Positions 35,254 to 42,633 of a stretch of 64,000 bases of DNA are shown here, piece by piece. The DNA comes from Acetobacterium sp. KB-1. GTDB taxonomy: Bacteria > Bacillota > Clostridia > Eubacteriales > Eubacteriaceae. The translations under genes were made by a program, and so were the position numbers. The notes beneath the pieces are model-generated. The model was not told the origin of the DNA and did no database searches. It saw nothing but the letters and a program-made list of their open reading frames with translations. Each line of letters starts with the position of its first letter. Within the stretch, counting starts at the first letter, position 1. The stretch spans positions 866,578 through 930,577 of the forward strand of contig NZ_CP030040.1 of assembly GCF_003260995.1 (NCBI RefSeq). The letters are read 5' to 3'.

Positions 35254-36057
35254 TTACAAAGTTTTAATTGGTGCGTATATTTTCATGATTCTATTTAACT
35301 TTCCCGCCACGCTTCCTCTGCCCACAATAATGCCAAATATTTTTGAAACCAGTTGATGATCTCTTTCCTTGAGATAATTCATTAGATTATTTAGGCAGTC
35401 AGAGTTGAAATCTCCAAATTCTCCCATATCAATTATTGTACAAACACATAATTGGTCGGGCAATAATTCAGTTTTCTCAGCGATTTCAATTTCTAATTGA
35501 TCTAAAGTGTATTTATCAATTGCATAACTCCAATTTTCATCGTTGTCATTAAACTCTACTAAAACATCGAAAAAAGAAATATAGTCTTTCGTGAAAATAT
35601 ATGATTTCATTGGAAAATCTTTCTCTTCAAATGTATAGTTATCGCCAGTACTGCCAATATTGGAATTAAATCTATACATACTGGGGACTTGTTCAACCCA
35701 GAAATTTTCGATATTATATTGACCGACTGCCAGCCTCTTTTCGATTTCTATAATTCTTCCAAGAAGAAGCTCCTCATTTTTAATCTGATCCTTCAGTTGT
35801 TTAGAAAAATCCCTTAATTTAACACCTAACTTATCAAAGTAACCATCAGAAATAATATCTTTTACGTCGGCAATATTGATATCCCATTCCTTATATTTCA
35901 TTGCTTCATAAAGCCAAAAAATATCCATCGCATCATAATAGCGATATTTCCCGTCACCCTTACGTTTTGGCTTTATGACACCATGTTTTTCATAATATCG
36001 AATCATCTGATCAGATATATTTAAAAATTTTGAAACATCACCAATTTTATATTCCAT
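35254..36057 (-). CDS. MerR-family regulator with C-terminal effector domain
   Basis: 267 residues. N-terminal MerR winged helix (YKIGDVSKFLNISDQMIRYY EKHGVIKPKR), a dimer-forming coiled coil at about 80-110 (LRDFSKQLKDQIKNEELLLG), then about 150 residues resembling effector-binding domains of multidrug-type MerR proteins. It probably controls the OYE-type gene at 31050, whose promoter has the 19-bp spacer diagnostic for MerR activation; the IS1182 element now lies between them. Effector unknown. Confidence 0.88.
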   Translation of the reverse strand: MEYKIGDVSKFLNISDQMIRYYEKHGVIKPKRKGDGKYRYYDAMDIFWLYEAMKYKEWDINIADVKDIISDGYFDKLGVKLRDFSKQLKDQIKNEELLLGRIIEIEKRLAVGQYNIENFWVEQVPSMYRFNSNIGSTGDNYTFEEKDFPMKSYIFTKDYISFFDVLVEFNDNDENWSYAIDKYTLDQLEIEIAEKTELLPDQLCVCTIIDMGEFGDFNSDCLNNLMNYLKERDHQLVSKIFGIIVGRGSVAGKLNRIMKIYAPIKTL

Positions 36058-36236
36058 TCATATCTCCTTTGTTCAAATATCCCTAATCTTATAAAAATGT
36101 TGTATCTGTGTTATCCGTCAATAGATTTCTTCTAATTTTTTACTTTATTCTAACGTTACAGATATTCGATTTCAAGTCATGTCAATTTTTTTGCTGACAT
36201 CTGCGATTGAACATTTTCAGGTTTATTTTTTCACCC

Positions 36237-36650
36237 CCCACCCCACATAAAAAAATCACATCTGCTTCACCATTTTCATCAACACAGATGTGTTCCAAAG
36301 TTTATCTGACCAGCTCCGGTTTTGTTTCTTCTGGATAGTCTATCAGCAAGTACCAGAAGTATATAAATAGTGTTTCGATAAAATTAGCCGTAACTTTGAT
36401 ATAAGTACATTATATTTCTCTAGGAGCCCGATCACTTAGCCAGCGGATATTTTGGGAACGATCGGCCCATACCTTTCTCAGAGGTGGAGTATACATCGTC
36501 CCTTCAATCAGCGTTTCTTTTTTCCCTTGAAAGGTTTTTCATCGCAAATATTTTTTGCTTTCATTATCAGTCAACTGCACAAAGGTACTGCCGCAGATTC
36601 CACATATGATATCTTTACAAATTAATTTTGCAGGGGTTATTTTTCCTTTA
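36237..36650 (-). pseudogene. Serine recombinase C-terminal relic 1
   Basis: Minus-strand translation gives ICGICGSTFVQLTDNESKKY, FQGKKETLIEGTMYTPPLRK and CTYIKVTANFIETLFIYFW, then ELVR, stop, TLEHICVDENGEADVIFLCG. This is colinear with the C-terminal third of recombinase 1 (7779-9275), which has IICGTCGSTFMQLTDNEGKK and so on. Stops interrupt it and about 37 residues are deleted. Remnant of a second, older recombinase cassette. Confidence 0.85.
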
Positions 36651-36756
36651 GCGGTATTAATGATTTGTAATCGGGTTTGACTAAAGTCTCAATCTGTGTG
36701 GTCGTGATTCATTTCTATAAGTTACTTGAATCAGCCAGAGCTGCAACGCATATAAC

Positions 36757-37176
36757 TCAGTCCAGCCCCGCAAACAATTCCCCATTTATTTCAAAAATAT
36801 TCTCTGTAGGAATTTTGGTTTTGTCCAGCATCACAACTATATGATCATAAACATCAATCTTTATGACTATACCAGCGACGGTGATATAGCTGCCACCGTC
36901 TTTCATCTCGTCCGGCTGAAAGTAGGTGATGGAGACTTGGGGCCGGCTGGCAATCTGTTCGATCAGCAGATTCAACCGCAATTCAATCTCTTTCTTGGCA
37001 TCCTCAGTAAGCTCCTTGCGCTCCCGTGTGAGCCGAGCTGTTTCCATGATAGCATCCCCATATTTGGTAAGTGCTGCAAAGGGCGAAAACTGCGCCGCTC
37101 GATCGGTAATTGGCATCGGGGTGCGGGTAAGCGAAACGTGATGAGGCAGGTGGATAATGTCATCATATGAACTCAT
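36757..37176 (-). CDS. YolD-like protein
   Basis: 139 residues. DIIHLPHHVSLTRTPMPITD RAAQFSPFAAL near the N-terminus and ITVAGIVIKIDVYDHIVVML near the C-terminus are typical of YolD-family proteins. These small proteins are encoded next to Y-family polymerases in Bacillota and are thought to interact with them functionally. The start codon overlaps the stop of the upstream polymerase gene (TAATG), so the two are translationally coupled. Confidence 0.85.
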   Translation of the reverse strand: MSSYDDIIHLPHHVSLTRTPMPITDRAAQFSPFAALTKYGDAIMETARLTRERKELTEDAKKEIELRLNLLIEQIASRPQVSITYFQPDEMKDGGSYITVAGIVIKIDVYDHIVVMLDKTKIPTENIFEINGELFAGLD

Positions 37177-38705
37177 TATGCTTTATGTCCTCCGATCTGA
37201 TCATTTCGATCCCTGGTGGTGGCCCCTTCTTCCAGATTCATACCCTTGAGGATTGCGTTCTTGCCAAATTTTTTCTTAATGTCCAGGATGGATTTTTGCA
37301 TCTCTTTCTCTCTTTCAAGCTCTGCTTCTTCCGCTGCCTGCTGCTTTTCCAAGGCAGCATAATCGGTAAAAAGGTCGAGTTGTTCATATGAAGCAGCTTT
37401 GGGCGCTGATGCTTCGGGGATGACATGGTTTGCGGTTATATTCACTCGGCGCACCAGCAGTCGCTTATCTATAATGCGGTCGAAGAGCATTGTAACCGCA
37501 TCAATTATGTACTTGGACGAGGCCGTGTACCTGCCAAGATTCTCGGTGCCGTGGGCATGTTTAGGCAACTGCCGGCCATAGTGGTCTGAGGTGACTTCAC
37601 CCTTATAAGATTGCCTGAGCTCTGGGTCCTGCAAATTTTGGATGTCATAACCGACTGTTAACACCAACTGATCCGTTACCATTTGCTTGTCGACTAAATT
37701 CAAGGCCAGAAGATCGGCCATCTCCCGTACGATGAGCCTGGCTTTATCGACGGGATAAGGGTACTGTAAGACCTGGCCGGAGCTAATGCTGTTAGTGGTT
37801 GGCTTATAGGCTTTAACATCTGCAATCGTGCATGGTTCCCAGCCCCAGGCATGATCGATGAGTAGCTCCGCATTTACGCCAAACAGCTTGTAGAGCAGGG
37901 CTTCATTATAGAAATCCCCCATTTCCCCGAGGGAACACCTGGCCACATCGCCCATAGTTAAAAGGCCGTGAGCCTCAAGCTTTTTGGCGGTGGCCTTGCC
38001 TACTCGCCAGAAATCGGTAAGCGGTCGATGGCCCCATAGGGATTGACGATAGCTCATCTCGGTAAGCTCTGAAATACGTACACCGTTTTTATCTGGTTTG
38101 ACATGCTTGGCTCCGATGTCCATAGCAATCTTGGCGAGATACAAATTTGTACCGATGCCCGCTGCAGCTGTGATGCCCGTGGTTTTCAATACATCCCGAA
38201 TGATTTTCATGGTCAGTTCACGAGCAGTCAGCTTGTAGGTATTCAGATAATTTGTCACATCCATGAAAACCTCATCGATGGAATACACATGAATATCTTC
38301 AGGAGCGATATATTTGAGATATACATTGTAAATACGTGTGCTATAATCAACATACAGCTCCATGCGAGGCGAGGCTACGATGTAATCCAGTTCCAGTTCC
38401 GGTGATGATTGAAGTTCTGAATCATCATAAGAGGAACCGGTAAAAATGCGATTTGGTGCGTATCGCTGTCGCTGGGCATTGGCTTCTTTCACCTTCTGCA
38501 CTACCTCGAACAGTCTTGCTCTACCGGAAATACCGTGGGTTTTCAGGGGCGGCGATACCGCAAGGCAAATGGTTTTTTCTGTTCGAGCAGCGTCGGCCAC
38601 CACCAAGTTTGTGGTCAGTGGATCAAGCTGACGTTCGATACACTCCACCGAAGCGTAAAAACTTTTCAAATCTATGGCAATATATGTTCTGTTTTTCACA
38701 CTCAC
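37176..38705 (-). CDS. Y-family DNA polymerase (UmuC/DinB-like)
   Basis: 509 residues. Palm motif YIAIDLKSFYASVECIERQL with the metal-binding Asp at the start, VYSIDEVFMDVTNYLNTYKL (SIDE motif) near residue 140, then GIGTNLYLAKIAMDIGAK and the thumb HhH FWRVGKATAKKLEAHGLLTM. Little-finger and long C-terminal region (KHAHGTENLGRYTASSKYI) as in YqjW/UvrX-type polymerases found on mobile elements. Performs error-prone lesion bypass after DNA damage. Operon with yolD-like gene. I did not find a clear LexA box upstream. Confidence 0.93.
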   Translation of the reverse strand: MSVKNRTYIAIDLKSFYASVECIERQLDPLTTNLVVADAARTEKTICLAVSPPLKTHGISGRARLFEVVQKVKEANAQRQRYAPNRIFTGSSYDDSELQSSPELELDYIVASPRMELYVDYSTRIYNVYLKYIAPEDIHVYSIDEVFMDVTNYLNTYKLTARELTMKIIRDVLKTTGITAAAGIGTNLYLAKIAMDIGAKHVKPDKNGVRISELTEMSYRQSLWGHRPLTDFWRVGKATAKKLEAHGLLTMGDVARCSLGEMGDFYNEALLYKLFGVNAELLIDHAWGWEPCTIADVKAYKPTTNSISSGQVLQYPYPVDKARLIVREMADLLALNLVDKQMVTDQLVLTVGYDIQNLQDPELRQSYKGEVTSDHYGRQLPKHAHGTENLGRYTASSKYIIDAVTMLFDRIIDKRLLVRRVNITANHVIPEASAPKAASYEQLDLFTDYAALEKQQAAEEAELEREKEMQKSILDIKKKFGKNAILKGMNLEEGATTRDRNDQIGGHKA

Positions 38706-38825
38706 AGCCCCTTTTTTTTACTTTTTTAGGTTACATATTATACCACATTCTGCTTCTAAATTATACCGACGAGAGGGGGCGATTGTCCCCCTATGAAGAA
38801 TGTTTTGAAAGAGCTTTTTATTTTT

Positions 38826-38966
38826 TCAAACCCTCACCCCACATAAAAAAATCACCTCCGTCTCCCCATTTTCATTAACGCCGATGTGATCCAATGTTTG
38901 CCTAACCAGCTCCGGTTTAATTTCGTCTATCTTCCCATACTCGGTTAACAAGCGCTTCATCTCCCA
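38826..38966 (-). pseudogene. Serine recombinase C-terminal relic 2
   Basis: Minus-strand reading [34 protein letters not shown], ending FLCGV, matches the last 45 residues of recombinase 1 (EMKRLLAEYGKIDEIRPELV). It is joined directly to the hsdM fragment, marking a deletion junction near 38966. Confidence 0.85.
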
Positions 38967-39109
38967 CGCACGATATCTGATATGTACTTAAGGAAAATCA
39001 GTCCCAGTACCACGTGTTTATATTCACTGGCATCCATGCTGCCTCTCAGTTTGTCTGCCGCTTTCCAAAGTGTCTCTTCAAATCCAATGTTTCCTGTGTT
39101 CTCAGCCAT
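38967..39109 (-). pseudogene. Type I restriction-modification methylase HsdM, N-terminal fragment
   Basis: ATG 39109 with TTTGGAGGGAA upstream starts [20 protein letters not shown], then [25 protein letters not shown]. This is the conserved first helical segment of HsdM. Homology stops after about 46 residues, at the recombinase relic. Evidence that a type I restriction system was once here and was deleted. Confidence 0.85.
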
Positions 39110-39128
39110 TAATATTCCCTCCAAATGT

Positions 39129-39722
39129 TTAATAGTTATGATCATCAAAGACTTCAAAAATTTCACTTTCAAAGCCTTCTTGTTCCGGTTCGCTGCTTAC
39201 CCAGTCAGGCAAGACTTCATAATAATGAGCCAGCGCTTCAATCGTTTTGTGTAGAACTGATTCATGCTGTACTTTTTCAAGTAGTTCTACAATGAGCTTA
39301 TAGGTCTCCAAGTATGGATTATTTTCTACTACATCCATCGCGGCCTTAAACTTAGATACCAGCTTGGCTTTTTCTATATCTCGCTCAATTGTATTCATTT
39401 CTTCTTTATCATAGATGGGAACTTCAACAAGATCATTAATCTCTCCCAAAGAAAACTGCTGTTCATGCTTTTTGATTACAGGCTTCAGATCTCTTTTCAG
39501 CTTTTCCTTCTGGATTTCTAACTGTTCAATTTCACTAAGCTCACGTCCAAAGTAAGACTGGTCAATGCCAAAGAGTTCTTCTAAAACCGGTAGATATTTC
39601 TTTGGAATGTTCTGTCGCCCTTTCACCCACATGTTTATATTTTGTTTTTTAATGCCAAGTTTTTCTGCAAGTTCTATATGTTGAAGGTTATAGAGGTTTA
39701 AAATATATTCTAATCCTATCAA
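39129..39722 (-). CDS. XRE-family regulator
   Basis: 197 residues. HTH at the N-terminus ([20 protein letters not shown]), followed by charged helices without a recognised domain. It immediately precedes the truncated hsdM gene (gap 19 bp), a common place for a controller of restriction operons. Now likely an orphan. Confidence 0.8.
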   Translation of the reverse strand: MIGLEYILNLYNLQHIELAEKLGIKKQNINMWVKGRQNIPKKYLPVLEELFGIDQSYFGRELSEIEQLEIQKEKLKRDLKPVIKKHEQQFSLGEINDLVEVPIYDKEEMNTIERDIEKAKLVSKFKAAMDVVENNPYLETYKLIVELLEKVQHESVLHKTIEALAHYYEVLPDWVSSEPEQEGFESEIFEVFDDHNY

Positions 39723-39949
39723 GTTCTCACCTCCTGGTGCAGGGCTATAATCCCACCTAATATTTATTGTACTTCATTTTATTGTCTCGGTCAATATAAA
39801 GTGTAAATGTTTTCTAATTTTTTGACAATAATTCTATCAACCCACCGCATTTTTTACAGTCATCTTGTCAACTCGCAAGGCTTAAAGTCAATCTATCCAC
39901 TCAACCTTACGCTTTCATAGTCTTGGATAATTTCCCACAAAATAAAAAA

Positions 39950-39992
39950 CCGTGATTATCTTTCTGGCTTGAAGCCAGAGCTCAAATCACGG
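39950..39992 (-). terminator. Strong Rho-independent terminator
   Basis: CCGTGATT (39950-39957) / AATCACGG (39985-39992) with inner stem CTGGCTT/AAGCCAG, followed on the minus strand by a T-run. It lies just after the rumA/rlmD tail and probably came with it. Confidence 0.8.
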
Positions 39993-40023
39993 AAAGCTCT
40001 TATTTACTCACATTTCTACACTC

Positions 40024-40083
40024 TTACTTTTCTGCTCTTGATAGCAATACAACCGTCTCAACGTGCCCCGTCTATGGAAACAT
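40024..40083 (-). pseudogene. 3' tail of a 23S rRNA (uracil-5-)-methyltransferase gene (RumA/RlmD type)
   Basis: Minus strand 40083-40024 encodes MFP, stop, TGHVETVVLLSRAEK, stop, preceded in frame by LFD. The C-terminus DMFPhTGHVEtV.lLsr is diagnostic for RumA/RlmD. Only the last 20 or so codons are present and one is a stop. The 3' end of rumA is a known integration site of integrative elements, so this is likely an attachment-site remnant. Confidence 0.75.
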
Positions 40084-40168
40084 GTCAAACAATTATATCA
40101 ATCCCAAAATGTGTCAAAATCGGTGTTAAAATACCCCTTTTGGGAAGTTTTGAAACGGTATTGACAAA

Positions 40169-40209
40169 TGCACACCCCTGTCAAAAAATGCACCCTTTTG
40201 CACACCCCT
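40169..40209. repeat. Iteron-like direct repeats
   Basis: TGCACACCCCT at 40169-40179 and 40199-40209, with a partial copy TGCACCC at 40189-40195, plus nearby TGTCAA/TTGACA motifs. Located 85-125 bp from the rumA tail. Could be recombinase or replication-protein sites of a lost mobile element. Confidence 0.5.
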
Positions 40210-40389
40210 ACTTTAGTTCAAAACTTTTCTACACTTGGCCGATCAATCTAAATTCCAACTACCAACCGTTTCATTTTTATCAAATTTGTATTAGCTCTTA
40301 AATCCCTCTGCAAAGCCATTTCTTTCAAAAAATACAAAAGCCACCTCATCACAAGGTGGCCTTAATTGTATCAAAATTTGAGTTTTTAT

Positions 40390-40468
40390 TTGTCTAAGAA
40401 CGTAAATTATAATACAATTTAGCGGTATTGTCAATTACGCTAAATTGTATTATTACGCTAAAAAGTAT
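40390..40468. repeat. 78-bp palindromic repeat, copy B
   Basis: Same borders and core as 11537-11614: TTGTCTAAG ... TAATACAATTTAGCG (40410-40424) ... CGCTAAATTGTATTA (40438-40452) ... ACGCTAAAAAGTAT. The loop and a few positions differ. An IS630 fragment begins about 10 bp downstream. Confidence 0.75.
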
Positions 40469-40474
40469 AATAAT

Positions 40475-40950
40475 TAAATATTTGGACCGGTATGTACCGA
40501 CTTATGGGAAACATCGCGGTGTAAAATTGGTCGGAAATCTTAACTACGAAACCGGTGAAGTTTACTGCGAAGGAGCATGAAACCTATGATGCAGCGGTTT
40601 TCCTCGGATTCCTTGAAAATTTACTTTCAAGGAATCCGGATGGTAAGACCGTTCTGATTCTGGACAACGCACGTATCCATCACGCAAAACTGCTGATTCC
40701 CTTTCTTACTGAGAATGCTGACCGGCTCCAACTGATTTTCCTACCGCCTTACAACCCGAATCTGAATCTCATTGAGGGACTCTGGAAGTGGCTGAAGGAA
40801 CGGGTCGTTAATAATGTATTCTATCATTCTGTTTCTGAAATACGTAAGAATGTTGCTGATTTCTTAACCTCCATTCAGTCCGGGAAGCGGTCATTCAGAG
40901 ACTGTGTTTCAAGTTATAGCTATTCAAAATCTTTAATCAATTATATATAG
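40475..40950 (+). pseudogene. IS630-family transposase, C-terminal half with frameshift
   Basis: From about 40485, one frame reads YGKHRGVKLVGNLNYETGEV Y and then stops; after a frameshift near 40570, the next frame reads EHETYDAAVFLGFLE, then TVLILDNARIHHAKLL (DDE Asp), FLPPYNPNLNLIEGLWKWLK (DDE Glu) and a normal end. The N-terminal half is missing. Dead IS remnant. Confidence 0.85.
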
Positions 40951-41124
40951 TTTTTCTGACAAAAAATTGTTGACTGTTTCAAAATCTGCTGGCATTAACT
41001 AACTGTTTCACTTATGGGATGTACAACCATATTGATACCTTTTTACGCTTACACCCTTCATATTTAATCATTTAATTAAAACGTCAACAAATATTTCATA
41101 TACCTATAAAACTTTATCAAACAA

Positions 41125-42361
41125 CTATTGAATCACTGGCAAATGCGCTTCTTTCGGTTTCCGGATAAAAAATGATGCAACTGTACCGAGTACAACCAGA
41201 ATAATAACCATCTCAAGAATTGCGACACACGAATGCGTCAGATCAAATACAATACCCGCAGCCATCGATCCAAATGATGAAACCAGCATATTCATATTCA
41301 CAACGGAAAGATTGATCGGATAGTTCTTTGAACCATAAAAACGATTAACATAGGCCGATCCTGTCGGGGTTATGCAGCCGTAAGCAAGCCCCGTTACGAT
41401 ATAAGCGACGATCAGTAATACCATCATATGACTTGTTAATGCGGTTATCAGCAATATTATCGCGATTATAAATATCACACTCCCAATAACCATTGTGAAA
41501 AAATGTCCAATTTTATCGAACAGTGTACCGAATACAATCCGTCCCACTCCATTAAAGACCGAAATAAGACCGACAACCGTTGCTACAGTACTCATTGTGA
41601 TTTCCGGACAAGCTTCCATTGCCATCGGTGCCCCCTGCGAAATGATGGCCAATCCCGCTGCTGAGAGCGACGTCGCCCAGAAAAGATATAACCAGAATGA
41701 AGGGCGCACTACCATTTCTTTTGAACAAATCTCCTCATAACTTTTTTCAGATTCTTTAACATTTTCTGTTACATCAACATCCCATTGTTTATCGTTCTTT
41801 ACTATAAAAAAACCGGCAAAAGCCATGACGACAAAAATAATAAACCCAAATACTAAAAACGTTGTCCTCCAACCGCCATTGCTATCCATTGGCGTTACCG
41901 CAGTGTAGACTTTTCCAATAATAAAACCGCTTATCCCAAATCCCATTAGCAGAAGCCCTGAAATAAATCCCTGTTTATCAGGAAACCAGCTCGTTACTGA
42001 ACTCATTACTGCATTATACACTAGTCCTAAAGCCAAGCCCGCCAATACCCCAAAACCCAAATAAAGGGTAATCAGTGAATCGGCAACTGAGGTAATACTG
42101 AAACCAGCCAGAAACAGCAGGGCCGAAATCCAAACAATGACTCGCGGTGTCAGTTTTTTTTTGCATTACTCCACCAAGGAAACCGCCCAGGCAAAAACAA
42201 AACATGATAATTGTAAACGTGACTGATAGCTGGCTTTTTGTCCACTCTTTATACATCATGGCGATTGGCGCCTGCAAAACAGTCCATGCATAAACAAGAC
42301 CGGCCAACAACATAATAACAACTCCGACGCTGGCATATATCCAGCGATTTAGATGATTCAT
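41125..42361 (-). pseudogene. Oxalate/formate antiporter-family MFS carrier, single-base frameshift
   Basis: From ATG 42361 the frame reads NRWIYASVGVVIMLLAGLVY and continues to GVMQKK. There the DNA has nine A residues (plus-strand T9 near 42153-42162), and one fewer would continue as LTPRVIVWISALLFLAGFSI into the second frame (GFGVLAGLALGLVYNAVMSS ... PKEAHLPVIQ). The whole is a normal 12-helix OFA-type carrier of about 411 residues. The break in a homopolymer may be a true inactivation, a phase-variable switch, transcriptional slippage or a sequencing error. OFA carriers exchange small carboxylates such as oxalate and formate. Confidence 0.85.
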
Positions 42362-42444
42362 TTCAATAATTATTCCTTTCGTTTCACTCAGAAGACAAAA
42401 TGTTCTGAAATATTTTATCTTCAAGTATTATTTTCCAAATGAGA

Positions 42445-42498
42445 AAATGCCACTAAAAGATCTACAGTTTGCCAACTAAGCCTTTCGTAATGGCATTT
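42445..42498. promoter_or_regulatory. Widely spaced inverted repeat upstream of the OFA carrier
   Basis: AAATGCCA (42445-42452) and TGGCATTT (42491-42498) are perfect 8-bp inverted repeats 38 bp apart, between the carrier gene and the chemoreceptor gene. Could be an operator pair or a transcript-end stem. Confidence 0.3.
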
Positions 42499-42633
42499 AA
42501 ACAACTTATTGTCGTTTTTTGTTTTAATTGAAGTTGAGCTAATCTTCATTCTTAACATTTACGCTTAGTCTGCCGCTCTACCAATTTGTTCTTCATATAA
42601 CAGCTAAAACTGTTTGGTGATATCGATGAAAAA

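Noticed and set aside
39969-40301. 110-codon frame downstream of the XRE gene
   Set aside because: Its sequence spans the terminator, the rumA tail in antisense and the repeats; not a gene.
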